Source: Saccharopolyspora ipomoeae
Lineage (GTDB): Bacteria; Actinomycetota; Actinomycetes; Mycobacteriales; Pseudonocardiaceae
DNA length: 64,000 nucleotides
Reading direction: 5' to 3'
Assembly (NCBI RefSeq): GCF_029952525.1
Contig: NZ_JASAOF010000010.1
Span: forward strand, 124,001-188,000
Positions 51,777 to 60,712 of this stretch are shown here, one piece after another. The notes beneath the pieces were generated by a model that was given only the letters and a program-made list of their open reading frames with translations, was not told the origin of the DNA and searched no databases. Within the stretch, counting starts at the first letter, position 1; each line of letters begins with the position of its first letter. Both the position numbers and the translations under genes were made by a program.

Positions 51777-52604
51777 CTAGTCCTTACCCAGGTAGTTTTC
51801 GATCAGCTTTCGCGAGTCGTCCGGCGAGAGTGAATCATTTTCGGCTTGATCGAAGGCCAGGGTATACGCGCCCACGGACTTGATGTAGTCCGCGCCCGTG
51901 ATGGTTTCGACGTAGGCGATGGTGGTGCGTGCCTTCTCAATCCAGAGCAACGTGAACGGACAGCTCAGTCCTGCGTAGGGCCCGTTGTCCAGCGGGATCA
52001 CGCGCACCGAGACGGTGGGCAGCTCGGCCATCTCGACGAGGCGTTGCAGCTGGGCTTTCATCTCCTCGTGGGTCCCGACCCTGCGCAGGAGCGCTTCCTC
52101 GCCGAGCACGGCGAACACCTGGGGTGCCCCGGCTGAGTACAAGCGGTTTCCGCGTTCCTCGCGAGCGGTCGCCATTCCGTCGAGGTCGGCGGCGGTCACC
52201 ACGGGCGAGCGGGAGAGTTGCGCGCGTGCGTACTCCTTCGTTTGGAGCATCCCGGGAATCTCGCTGTACACCATCCGGATCTCGGTCGCTGCGCGTTCGA
52301 GCGGGATGTACTGCTTGGCCCAGTCCGAAACGCGTTCCGGGGCGGCGCGGCGACGGGCGTCGCGGCCGAGTTGGCGGACCTGCTCGGCTTTCGGGCCTCG
52401 GATCGTGTACGTCCGCAGGAGCGTGTCCAGCTCCTTCTCCGAGGTTCCGAGGGTGCCCATCTCGACCTTGGAGAGCTTGCCCCGGTACCAGCCGAGCGCT
52501 GCGTTGGCGTCTTCCAGGCTGATGCCGCTGGCTTCTCGGAGAGCGCGAAGTCGTTCGCCGAGGATGAGCCGCTGGACGATCGGTCCGGGATCTTCGTCGT
52601 GCAT
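51777..52604 (-). CDS. XRE-family regulator with DUF5753
   Basis: 275-aa regulator: an N-terminal HTH (RLRALREASGISLEDANAAL then GWYRGKLSKVEMGT), then the DUF5753 domain with EIPGMLQTKEYARAQL, FAVLGEEALLRRVG, LPTVSVRVIPLD and FTLLWIEKARTTIAYVETIT. Partner of the DUF397 protein downstream. GGGAGAG precedes the ATG at 52604. These pairs control development or antibiotic genes in Streptomyces, but the targets here are unknown. It is divergent from a small Cys-containing gene at 52764. Confidence 0.93.
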   Translation of the reverse strand: MHDEDPGPIVQRLILGERLRALREASGISLEDANAALGWYRGKLSKVEMGTLGTSEKELDTLLRTYTIRGPKAEQVRQLGRDARRRAAPERVSDWAKQYIPLERAATEIRMVYSEIPGMLQTKEYARAQLSRSPVVTAADLDGMATAREERGNRLYSAGAPQVFAVLGEEALLRRVGTHEEMKAQLQRLVEMAELPTVSVRVIPLDNGPYAGLSCPFTLLWIEKARTTIAYVETITGADYIKSVGAYTLAFDQAENDSLSPDDSRKLIENYLGKD

Positions 52605-52763
52605 GCGTGCAGTCTCTCCCACGTCGGCCGCTCTCCGGGGCCGTCTTCATCTGAGTCTCAAACTTCCCACGAACGTGGCACAGCATATACGTGTCGAAGG
52701 TTGAGTCTCACTTGTAGCCTCAACCCCACGCGTTGCAGGGCATCATTCTCGGAGGACAACGCC

Positions 52764-52988
52764 ATGAGCGCGCCGATCGCGAACCGCCACTACTGGCTTC
52801 CGGTGGTCACGGGCCACTACGACAAGGCTCGACACGCGTTCCTCGGAGCGCGCTGGGACGGGCGCTGCTCGGACACTTCCGTGTGCGGTGAGGAGGTTCC
52901 GATGGCGCAGCCATCCGAAATGGACTGGATACTGGCGCCGTCGTGCCTGGAGTGCATGCGAGTGCTGTCAGGGCGCCCGGCCGAGTAG
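52764..52988 (+). CDS. Small hypothetical protein with paired cysteines (74 aa)
   Basis: Begins MSAPIANRHYWLPVVTGHYD after a strong GGAGGACAACGCC. Cysteines lie in GRCSDTSVCGEE and SCLECMRV, so a small metal-binding or disulfide fold is possible. It is divergent from the XRE regulator with 159 bp between and may be its target, a common arrangement for these units. No family name is recognised. Confidence 0.65.
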   Translation: MSAPIANRHYWLPVVTGHYDKARHAFLGARWDGRCSDTSVCGEEVPMAQPSEMDWILAPSCLECMRVLSGRPAE

Positions 52989-53780
52989 TCAGCGGGCCTT
53001 GAGGGCGTTGCCGGAGAGGGCGAGTTGGCGGCTCTGGGCGACGAGGCGGCCTCGGGAGTCGTAGACGACTGCGTCCTCGTTGAACCAGCCGTCGGCGCTG
53101 AGCGCGTCGCAGCGGGTGTAGGCGGCGATCGGGCCGGGGGCGGGGAGTCCGCGCAGCTGGTAGGTCAGCTCGACGGTGGGGCACCAGCCGCCGTGGCCCA
53201 GGCCGAACACCGTGGGCGGGAGCAGGTCGACCGCGATGATCAGCGACAGCGGGTCGAAGTCGGTGCCGTCGGTGAGCCGCATCCAGCCGCGCACCTCGTC
53301 GCCGGCGGTCTGGCCGCGCAGGAACGCCGTGGAGCCCGGGTCGAGGCGAACGTCGATGTGGCCGAGCAGGTTCTCGGCGGGTGTGCGGTGATCGGCGCAC
53401 TCGTCGAGCGGTGTGATCGGGGGCTGCTCGCGGGCCTCCCACTCGTGAGCGGCGTCGGAGATCTCGCCCGCCGTGACCGTGGCTTCGATGCAGACCTTGT
53501 CGTTCTGCACCATGCGGGCGTGCGCGGTGGTGTAGAGCCGTCCCCGCTTGACCGTCTCGGTGTGCAGCTCGACGTCGCCGACCTCCGGTGAGCGCAGGAA
53601 GTGCGCGCTGACCGCGAGGGGATGAGACCGCTCGGTCGCGGTGAGCGCGGCCTTGGTCAGCAGCGCCATCATGTACCCGCCGTGCGGGTTCTTCCCGAGC
53701 GACCACTCGGGGTCCAGAGTCGATCCGCAGACCCCGTCGCGGAGCTCTTTCGTGGTCAGCGCATCGATGAAGGAACCCAT
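52989..53780 (-). CDS. Acyl-CoA thioesterase-like (double hotdog) protein
   Basis: 263-aa protein of the TesB-like/thioesterase family. The N-terminal hotdog has GKNPHGGYMMALLTKAALTA and VSAHFLRSPEVGDVELHTET. The second has GWMRLTDGTDFDPLSLIIAV, LGHGGWCPTVELTYQLRGLP and NEDAVVYDSRGRLVAQSRQL. It likely hydrolyses an acyl-CoA. The start at 53780 lacks a strong ribosome binding site; an earlier in-frame start lies at 53849. It is convergent with the small gene ending at 52988. Confidence 0.85.
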   Translation of the reverse strand: MGSFIDALTTKELRDGVCGSTLDPEWSLGKNPHGGYMMALLTKAALTATERSHPLAVSAHFLRSPEVGDVELHTETVKRGRLYTTAHARMVQNDKVCIEATVTAGEISDAAHEWEAREQPPITPLDECADHRTPAENLLGHIDVRLDPGSTAFLRGQTAGDEVRGWMRLTDGTDFDPLSLIIAVDLLPPTVFGLGHGGWCPTVELTYQLRGLPAPGPIAAYTRCDALSADGWFNEDAVVYDSRGRLVAQSRQLALSGNALKAR

Positions 53781-53914
53781 GCGCGGCACGTTACCTGGTC
53801 GATCGAGTTCCGGAATACACCTCGATCGGCCGCCGACTTCGCCTTGCAAAGGATCATCCGATGATGTGACCTGGGTTACGCAGGTCGGGTTGATCGCTGA
53901 CGAAGGAGTCGGAC

Positions 53915-55093
53915 ATGAGCAGAATGCGGTTCGGGGTGTTCCTCGCCCCCTTCCACCCAGCGGGGCAGAACCCGACGCTGGCGATGCGGCGCGACCTCAA
54001 GCTGATGGAACACCTCGACGACGTCGGCTTCGACGAGGCGTGGATCGGCGAGCACCACTCGGCGGGCAGCGAGATCATCGCCTCGCCGGAGATCTTCATC
54101 GCCGCCGCGGCCGAGCGCACCCGCAACATCAAGTTCGGCACCGGCGTGACCTCGGTCAGCTACCACAACCCGCTGTGGGTGGCCGACCGGATGGTGATGC
54201 TCGACCACTTGACCCGAGGCCGGTCCATGCTCGGCGTCGGACCCGGATCGCTGCCCACCGACTCTGCGATGATCGGGCTCAACCCCACCGACACGCGCGA
54301 ACTGCTCGACATCAACTTCGACATCATCATGCGGCTGCTCGCCGGTGAGACCGTCACCGAGCAGACGCCGACGCACAAGCTCGTCGACGCCCAGCTGCAG
54401 CTGCGGCCCTACACCGAACCGCGCTTCGACGTCGCCGTCGCGGCCGTCGCGTCGCCCACCGGCCCGCGCCTCGCCGGACGCCACGGCACCGGCCTGCTGT
54501 CCATCGGCGCCACCCTCACCCAGGAGGGCTTCGACGCGCTCGCCCACCACTGGAACGTGGTGGAGGAGCGCGCGACCCACTTCGGCCAGCCCGCGCCGGA
54601 CCGGTCCGGGTGGCGGCTGGTCGGGCTCATGCACATCGCCGAGACCCGCGAGCAGGCATACAAGGACGTCGAGTACGGCATCGAGCAGTGGTTCACCTAC
54701 TTCCAGAAGGTGGCCGCCTTCCCGCAGATGGCCGTCGACGGCACCAACATCCGCGAGATGATCGACTTCATCAACGAGGCCGGCATCGGCGCCATCGGCA
54801 CCCCGGAGGACGCCCGCGCGCAGGTGCAACGCCTGGCCGACCAGTCCGGCGGGTTCGGCGCGATGCTGCTGCTCGCGCACGAGTGGGCCAACCCCGAAGC
54901 CACCCGGCGCTCCTACGAGCTCATCGCCCAAGACGTCATGCCGCACTTCCAGGGCTCGGGCATCAGCCACCACGAATCGACCGTCCGCGCCAAGCAGCGG
55001 GCCCGCGACACCCGCAGCGGCCACGCCGAGCAGCAGATGGCCGCCGTCGACCACATGACGGAGAAGTACGCCAAGGAAGTCGCCGACAGCTGA
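53915..55093 (+). CDS. LLM-class (luciferase-like) flavin-dependent monooxygenase
   Basis: 392-aa protein with the bacterial-luciferase fold: MRFGVFLAPFHPAGQNPTLA, DEAWIGEHHSAGSEIIASPE, GTGVTSVSYHNPLWVADRMV and RSMLGVGPGSLPTDS. It uses reduced FMN supplied by a separate reductase to oxygenate an unknown substrate. GAAGGAGTCGGAC precedes the ATG. It is followed, 43 bp on, by an esterase and a coupled Baeyer-Villiger-type enzyme, so the three probably act in one ketone/ester pathway. Confidence 0.92.
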   Translation: MSRMRFGVFLAPFHPAGQNPTLAMRRDLKLMEHLDDVGFDEAWIGEHHSAGSEIIASPEIFIAAAAERTRNIKFGTGVTSVSYHNPLWVADRMVMLDHLTRGRSMLGVGPGSLPTDSAMIGLNPTDTRELLDINFDIIMRLLAGETVTEQTPTHKLVDAQLQLRPYTEPRFDVAVAAVASPTGPRLAGRHGTGLLSIGATLTQEGFDALAHHWNVVEERATHFGQPAPDRSGWRLVGLMHIAETREQAYKDVEYGIEQWFTYFQKVAAFPQMAVDGTNIREMIDFINEAGIGAIGTPEDARAQVQRLADQSGGFGAMLLLAHEWANPEATRRSYELIAQDVMPHFQGSGISHHESTVRAKQRARDTRSGHAEQQMAAVDHMTEKYAKEVADS

Positions 55094-55136
55094 CAACAGA
55101 GCACCGACGCGATCGAGGTTCGAAGGAGAACGCGCG

Positions 55137-56084
55137 ATGTCGTTGGAACCCGCCTCTCAGGCTTTCCTGGCCGAGCTCGCCGCATCCGGTGACCCGCCGA
55201 TCCACGAGTCGACCCCGGCGGTCGCCCGGATGAGCGGGCCGATCCTCGCCGGGCTCAGCGGCCGCGGACCGGAGGTCGCGTCGGTGCGCAACCTCAAGCT
55301 GGACGGCGCGGGCGGCGCGTTCCGGGTCCGCGTGCTGCGGCCCGAGGGCGAGCCGCAAGCCGTCCTCGTCTACTTCCACGGCGGCGGGTGGGTGCTCGGC
55401 GACATCGACCTGCAGTACGACCACCTGGCCCGGAAGCTGGCGAGCCTGACGCGCTCGACCGTCGTGCTCGTCAACTACCGCAAGGCGCCGGAACACCCGT
55501 TCCCGACCGCGATCGAGGACTCCTTCACCGGGCTGACCTGGGTCGCCGAGCACGCCGACGAGCTCGCGCCACCAGGGGTTCCGCTGATCGTGGCCGGGGA
55601 CAGCGCGGGCGGCAACATCGCCGCCGTGATGACGCTGCGCGCGCGGGACCGGGGGCGGCCGCGCATCGACTACCAGGTGCTGGTGTACCCGGTGACCGAC
55701 TGCGACTTCGACCGGCCCTCCTACGTGGCGCCGGAGAACCAGCTGATGCTGAGCCGGGACACGATGCGGTGGTTCTGGGACCACTACCTGCCCGACGAGC
55801 GGGCGCGGACCCACCCGGACGCCTCACCGCTGCGCGCCGGGACCCACGCGGGCCTGCCGCCCGCGCTGGTCTACGTCGCCGAGCACGACCCGCTGCACGA
55901 CGAGGGCGTCGCCTACGCCGAAGCGCTGCGCGCCGCCGGGGTCCCGGTGGACCTGGAGGAGGCGGAAGGGCAGATGCACGCCTACTTCCAGATGGTCAGC
56001 ATCCTGCCCGGCGCCGAGACCGGCCTGGAGCTGGTGGCCAAGCACGTCAACGAGTTCATCGCGCGGTTCGGGGAGTCGGCATGA
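55137..56084 (+). CDS. Alpha/beta-hydrolase esterase of the hormone-sensitive lipase family
   Basis: 315-aa esterase. The oxyanion-hole motif is YFHGGGWVLGDIDLQYDHLA, the nucleophile Ser156 lies in VAGDSAGGNIAAV, and YVAEHDPLHDEGV with GQMHAYFQM provides the acid and histidine. It would hydrolyse small acyl esters or lactones, fitting the neighbouring Baeyer-Villiger-type gene, whose start it overlaps (ATGA at 56081). GAAGGAGAACGCGC precedes the ATG. Confidence 0.92.
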   Translation: MSLEPASQAFLAELAASGDPPIHESTPAVARMSGPILAGLSGRGPEVASVRNLKLDGAGGAFRVRVLRPEGEPQAVLVYFHGGGWVLGDIDLQYDHLARKLASLTRSTVVLVNYRKAPEHPFPTAIEDSFTGLTWVAEHADELAPPGVPLIVAGDSAGGNIAAVMTLRARDRGRPRIDYQVLVYPVTDCDFDRPSYVAPENQLMLSRDTMRWFWDHYLPDERARTHPDASPLRAGTHAGLPPALVYVAEHDPLHDEGVAYAEALRAAGVPVDLEEAEGQMHAYFQMVSILPGAETGLELVAKHVNEFIARFGESA

Positions 56085-57667
56085 CCCACCACGACGTGAT
56101 CATCATCGGCGCCGGGTTCGCGGGCCTGTACCAGCTGCACCGGTTGCGCGGGCTGGGTTTCGACGTCCGGGTCGTCGAAGCCGGGGGCGACGTCGGCGGG
56201 ACCTGGTACTGGAACCGGTACCCGGGTGCGCGCTGCGACATCGAGTCGATCGAGTACTCCTACTCCTTCGACCCCGATCTGGAGCAGGAGTGGGACTGGA
56301 CCGAGCGCTACGCCTCCCAGTCCGAGATCCTCGCCTACGCCCGGCACGTGGCGGAGCGCTACGACCTGCGCAGGGACGTCGTGCTCAACACCCGGGTCGA
56401 GGCGCTGGACTGGGACGACGAGGCGAACCGGTGGACGGTGACCACCGACGACGGCGCGACGAGCACCGCGCGATTCGTGGTCGCGGCGACCGGGTGCCTG
56501 TCGATGCCGTCGAAACCGGAGTTCCCGGGCCGGGACGAGTTCCGGGGCGAGCAGTACTGGACGTCGAGCTGGCCGCACGAGGGCGTCGACCTGTCCGGCA
56601 AGCGCGTCGCGGTCATCGGGACCGGTTCGTCCGGGCTGCAGACGATCACCGCGATCGGGCCGGACGTGGCGAGCATGGTGGTCTTCCAGCGCACCCCGTC
56701 GTACGCGATCCCCGCGCGCAACGGGCCGGTGGGGGAGCGGTTGCGCGAGGTGCGCGGCCACTACCCGGAGTTCCGCGAGCTGAGCCGGATGGCCAAGACC
56801 GGCTTCCAGTGCGGTGAGGAGGAGACGGGCTGGTTCGTCGAGACCGATCGCGACACCGCTGATCGGGAACTCGAAAGGCGTTGGCTGGAAGGTGGTTTGT
56901 GCTACACGCAGACCTTCCAGGACGTGCTGCGCGACGCCGAGGCCAACGAGGCCGCCAGCGAGTACGTGCGCGCCCGGATCCGGCAGAAGGTCGACGACCC
57001 GGTCACGGCCGCCAAGCTCACCCCGACGTCCTACCCGGTCGGGGCGAAGCGGATGTGCGTGGACACCGGCTACTTCGAGACGTTCAACCGGGACAACGTG
57101 TCCCTCGTGGACATCAACGAGGAGCCGATCCGGCGGATCACCGAACGCGGCATCGTCGCCGGTGACACCGAGTACGAGGTGGACGTGATCGTGTTCGCCA
57201 CCGGCTTCGACGCGATGACCGGGGCCCTCAACGCCATCGACATCCGCAGCGGTGGGACGACGCTGCGCGAGAAGTGGGCGACCGGCCCGCGCACCTACCT
57301 CGGGCTGATGTCGGCGGGGTTCCCGAACCTGTTCACCATCACCGGCCCGCAGAGCCCGTCGGTGCTGTCGAACATGATGACCTCCATCGAGTACCACGTG
57401 GACTGGATCGCCAACGCCCTGCAGCACCTGCGCGACCACGACCTGGAGCGCATCGAACCCGACCCCGCGGCCGAGGACAACTGGGTCACGACCACCAACG
57501 ACGTCGCGGACCTCACCCTCATGCCCCGAGCCGCCTCCTGGTACATGGGCGCGAACATCCCGGGCAAGCAGCGGGTCTTCATGCCCTTCGTGGGCGGCGT
57601 GGGCACCTACAAGCAGTACTGCGACGGCATCGCCATCGCCCACTACCACGGCTTCGAACTCACCTGA
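56081..57667 (+). CDS. Baeyer-Villiger-type flavin monooxygenase with a variant fingerprint
   Basis: 528-aa flavoprotein with IIIGAGFAGLYQLHRLRGLG (FAD), GGTWYWNRYPGARCDIESIE, VIGTGSSGLQT (NADPH) and FATGFDAMTG. The region matching the family fingerprint reads FRGEQYWTSSWPHE: F, G and the final W are present but the usual histidine is tryptophan. The protein otherwise resembles cyclic-ketone and phenylacetone monooxygenases. Coupled to an esterase that could open its ester or lactone product. The histidine change may alter activity; the window's other copy (10312) is canonical. Confidence 0.88.
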   Translation: MTHHDVIIIGAGFAGLYQLHRLRGLGFDVRVVEAGGDVGGTWYWNRYPGARCDIESIEYSYSFDPDLEQEWDWTERYASQSEILAYARHVAERYDLRRDVVLNTRVEALDWDDEANRWTVTTDDGATSTARFVVAATGCLSMPSKPEFPGRDEFRGEQYWTSSWPHEGVDLSGKRVAVIGTGSSGLQTITAIGPDVASMVVFQRTPSYAIPARNGPVGERLREVRGHYPEFRELSRMAKTGFQCGEEETGWFVETDRDTADRELERRWLEGGLCYTQTFQDVLRDAEANEAASEYVRARIRQKVDDPVTAAKLTPTSYPVGAKRMCVDTGYFETFNRDNVSLVDINEEPIRRITERGIVAGDTEYEVDVIVFATGFDAMTGALNAIDIRSGGTTLREKWATGPRTYLGLMSAGFPNLFTITGPQSPSVLSNMMTSIEYHVDWIANALQHLRDHDLERIEPDPAAEDNWVTTTNDVADLTLMPRAASWYMGANIPGKQRVFMPFVGGVGTYKQYCDGIAIAHYHGFELT

Positions 57668-57690
57668 TTCCACCCCATCGGGCCACTCAA

Positions 57691-57712
57691 GACGAAAACC
57701 CCGGTTTTCGTC
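57691..57712. terminator. Bidirectional hairpin between converging genes
   Basis: GACGAAAACC and GGTTTTCGTC form a perfect 10-bp stem around CC. It lies between the monooxygenase stop (57667) and the rpiB stop (57789, minus strand). A related CCGGGGTTTTCG follows at 57722-57733. The position and A/T tracts in the stem suit a two-way terminator. Confidence 0.65.
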
Positions 57713-57788
57713 GCGTGAATGCCGGGGTTTTCGAACGGGTGGGGCGCCTCCGGACCCGGTGGGTGTGCGGCGGGTCCGGAGGCGGGTT

Positions 57789-58259
57789 TCAGTCCGCTCG
57801 GAGCGGAGGTAGTTCGCCCGAGGTCTCGTAGTGGGCGAGCTGATCGAGGCGGCGCTGGTGCCTGCCGCCCTCGAACTCCGTGGAGAGGAAGGTGTCCACG
57901 ATGAGCTCCGCTTCCGTCAGGGCGTGGAGGCGGGCTCCGATGGCGGCCAGCAGGGCGTTGTTGTGCCTGCGGGCCAAGCGCGCGACGTGGGCGTTCCAGA
58001 CCAGGGCGGCGCGGGCGCCGGGAACCTTGTTGGCGGCGATCTGCTCCCCGTTCCCGGAGCCGCCGATCACCACGCCCAGGCTGCCCTGGTCGGCGACCAC
58101 CTGCCACGCCGCGTGGATGCAGAACGGCGGGTAGTCGTCGCTCGGGTCGTAGGTCGCCGGGCCCACGTCGATCGTCTCGTAACCCCGGTCGGCCAGCTTC
58201 TTCACCAGGTGGCTCTTGAGCTCGAAACCGGCGTGGTCGGAGCCCAGGTAGACCCGCAC
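57789..58259 (-). CDS. rpiB: Ribose-5-phosphate isomerase B
   Basis: 156-aa enzyme interconverting ribose 5-phosphate and ribulose 5-phosphate. It begins GSDHAGFELKSHLVKKLADR, and its active site GGSGNGEQIAANKVPGARAA carries glutamate rather than the cysteine of the E. coli enzyme, as in mycobacterial RpiB. It supplies or drains ribulose 5-phosphate for formaldehyde fixation. GTG start, three bases after the transketolase stop, last gene of the minus-strand RuMP operon. Confidence 0.94.
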   Translation of the reverse strand: MRVYLGSDHAGFELKSHLVKKLADRGYETIDVGPATYDPSDDYPPFCIHAAWQVVADQGSLGVVIGGSGNGEQIAANKVPGARAALVWNAHVARLARRHNNALLAAIGARLHALTEAELIVDTFLSTEFEGGRHQRRLDQLAHYETSGELPPLRAD

Positions 58260-58262
58260 CGC

Positions 58263-60371
58263 TCAGCCCGCCCGGACGGTGTTCAGCGAACGCCGGGCCG
58301 CGGCCACGACCGCGTCCGAGGTGATGCCGAACTCGGCGTAGAGGCGCTGGTAGTCCGCCGAGGCGCCGAAGTGCTCCAGCGACACGATCTCGCCCGCGTC
58401 ACCGACGAACCGGTGCCACGGCTGGGAGATGCCCGCCTCCACCGCGACCCGGGCCCGCACCGACGGCGGCAGCACCGAACGCCGGTAGGACACGTCCTGG
58501 TCCTCGAACCACTCCACGCACGGCATCGACACCACGCGGGTCGCGATCCCGTCGGCCTCCAGGGCCTCCCGCGCGGCCACGGCCAGCTGGACCTCCGATC
58601 CGGTGGCGATGAGCACCACCTGCGGCACCGCCGCCGAGGCGTCGGCCAGCACGTACCCTCCGCGGGCCACGCCCTCGGCGTCCGTCCCGGCCAGCGTCGG
58701 CACGGCCTGCCGGGTCAGCGCCAGACCGGTCGGGCCGCCGGTGTTCTCCAGGGCCGCCTTCCACACCGCCGCGGTCTCGTTCGCGTCCGCGGGTCGGGCC
58801 ACCGCGAGGTCCGGGATCGCGCGCAGGCTCGCCAGGTGCTCCACCGGCTGGTGCGTCGGACCGTCCTCGCCGAGACCGATGGAGTCGTGCGTCCACACGT
58901 AGATCACCGGCAGCCGCATCAGCGCCGACAACCGCACCGCCGGGCGCATGTAGTCGCTGAAGACCATGAACGTGCCGCCGTAGGGCCGGGTTCCGCCGTG
59001 CAGCGCGATGCCGTTGAGGATCGAGCCCATCGCGTGCTCGCGGATGCCGAAGTGCAGCGTGCGGCCGTAGGGGTTGGCCGACCAGGTGTCGGTGGAGATC
59101 GACTCGGGGCCGAAGGAGTCGGCGCCCTTGATCGTCGTGTTGTTGCTCTCGGCCAGGTCGGCCGAGCCGCCCCACAGCTCCGGCAGCACCTCGCCCAGCG
59201 ACGCCAGCACCTCCGAGGACGCCTTGCGGGTCGCCACGCCCTTCGCGTCGGGCTCCCAGGTCGGCAGCCCGTCGGCCCAGCCGGCGGGCAGCTCGCGGGT
59301 GCGCATCCGGTCCAGCAGGGCCTTGCGCTGCGGGTTCGCCGCCGCCCAGGCGTCGAAGGCCAGCTGCCACTTCTCGCGCAGCGCCCGGCCGCGCTCGCCG
59401 ACGGCGCGGGTGTGGTCCAGCACGCCCTCGTCGACCTGGAAGCTGTCGTTCGGGTCGAAGCCCAGCAGCTCCTTGACCTTCGCCAGCTCGTCGGACCCCA
59501 GCGCGGCGCCGTGCGCCTTGCCGGTGTTCATCTTCGTCGGAGCCGGGTAACCGATCACCGTGCGCAGCACGATCAGCGTCGGACGCGACGTCTCCTGCTG
59601 AGAAGCCTTGAGCGCGGCCAGGATTCCGGTGATGTTCTCACCGCCGTCGACGGTCACCACGTGCCAGCCGTAGGCCTCGTAGCGCTTCGCGGTGTCTTCC
59701 GACAGGGCGATCTTGGTGTCGTCCTCGATCGAGATGTCGTTGGCGTCGTAGATCACCGTGAGGTTGCCCAGCTGCTGGGTTCCCGCCAGCGACGACGCCT
59801 CGGAGGTCACGCCCTCCTCGATGTCGCCGTCGGAGGCGATCACGTAGATGTGGTGGTCGAAAACGCTCTCGCCGGGCGCGGATTCGGGGTCCAGCAGGCC
59901 CCGCTCGCGGCGCGCGGCCATCGCCATCCCCACCGCGTTGGCCAGCCCCTGACCCAGCGGGCCGGTCGTGGTCTCCACGCCTCGGGTGTGGCCGTACTCC
60001 GGGTGGCCGGGGGTGAGCGACCCCCAGGTGCGCAGCGCCTGGAGGTCCTCGACCTCCAGGCCGTAGCCGGCCAGGAACAGCTGCACGTACAGCGTCAGGC
60101 TCGAATGGCCCGCCGAGAGCACGAAGCGGTCGCGGCCCAGCCAGTCCGCGTCGTTCGGGTCGTGCCGCATGACGTGCTGGAACAGCGCGTAGGCCGTCGG
60201 GGCCAGGCTCATCGCCGTGCCCGGGTGGCCGCTGCCGCACTTCTCCACCGCGTCGGCGGCCAGCACGCGAGCGGTGTCGATCGCCCGGACGTCGAGTTCG
60301 GTCCAGTCATCGGGCACGTGGGAGGTGGTCAACCGGTCGAGCTGGTCGCTCACGCGGGGTACAGCGGTCAT
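58263..60371 (-). CDS. tkt: Transketolase
   Basis: 702-aa thiamine-diphosphate enzyme of the pentose-phosphate rearrangements, here serving regeneration of the RuMP acceptor. Motifs: EKCGSGHPGTAMSLAPTAY, SDGDIEEGVTSEASSLAG (cofactor and metal), the phosphate-binding FGIREHAMGSILNG and YVWTHDSIGLGEDGPTHQPV. Full length for the family. AGGAG nine bases before the ATG at 60371. A second, glycolytic transketolase presumably lies elsewhere, so this is a pathway-dedicated copy. Confidence 0.95.
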   Translation of the reverse strand: MTAVPRVSDQLDRLTTSHVPDDWTELDVRAIDTARVLAADAVEKCGSGHPGTAMSLAPTAYALFQHVMRHDPNDADWLGRDRFVLSAGHSSLTLYVQLFLAGYGLEVEDLQALRTWGSLTPGHPEYGHTRGVETTTGPLGQGLANAVGMAMAARRERGLLDPESAPGESVFDHHIYVIASDGDIEEGVTSEASSLAGTQQLGNLTVIYDANDISIEDDTKIALSEDTAKRYEAYGWHVVTVDGGENITGILAALKASQQETSRPTLIVLRTVIGYPAPTKMNTGKAHGAALGSDELAKVKELLGFDPNDSFQVDEGVLDHTRAVGERGRALREKWQLAFDAWAAANPQRKALLDRMRTRELPAGWADGLPTWEPDAKGVATRKASSEVLASLGEVLPELWGGSADLAESNNTTIKGADSFGPESISTDTWSANPYGRTLHFGIREHAMGSILNGIALHGGTRPYGGTFMVFSDYMRPAVRLSALMRLPVIYVWTHDSIGLGEDGPTHQPVEHLASLRAIPDLAVARPADANETAAVWKAALENTGGPTGLALTRQAVPTLAGTDAEGVARGGYVLADASAAVPQVVLIATGSEVQLAVAAREALEADGIATRVVSMPCVEWFEDQDVSYRRSVLPPSVRARVAVEAGISQPWHRFVGDAGEIVSLEHFGASADYQRLYAEFGITSDAVVAAARRSLNTVRAG

Positions 60372-60410
60372 GGCGGGCACTCCTGAGTTCTCGGTGATTG
60401 CCAACGGGTC

Positions 60411-60680
60411 CTACGCGGGCCACATCCGCGAATGTTCCGGGTGGTCGTCGTCGACGAGGCGGTGCGCCAGCGCGATCGCCTCGTTGCGGTCCAGGGCGTC
60501 GAAATCGGGTTCGTCGCGGGAGATTCCCTCGAAGATGGTGGCCAGGCGCTCGGCGTCGGCGACCGAGACGCTGGTGTCGCCGTCGAAACCGCCGTCGTAG
60601 CGCCGCCGCACGATCGCGGCGGCCTGCCGCAGCAGGGTGCGCTGCACGTCGCTCAAGCCCACCTGGCAGTTGCTGCCCAT
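60411..60680 (-). CDS. Small protein of unknown function inside the RuMP operon
   Basis: 89-aa soluble protein between rpe and tkt. It has helical character (DVQRTLLRQAAAIVRRRYDG, ADAERLATIFEGISRDEPDF, NEAIALAHRLVDDDHPEHSR) and one cysteine in MGSNCQVGL. GAGGGAGAACCAGAC precedes the ATG. Gaps to its neighbours are 32 and 39 bp, so it is co-transcribed. I do not recognise the family. A helper or regulatory role in formaldehyde assimilation is only a guess from context. Confidence 0.7.
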   Translation of the reverse strand: MGSNCQVGLSDVQRTLLRQAAAIVRRRYDGGFDGDTSVSVADAERLATIFEGISRDEPDFDALDRNEAIALAHRLVDDDHPEHSRMWPA

Positions 60681-60712
60681 GTCTGGTTCTCCCTCTCGCT
60701 CAAGGTGATCCG

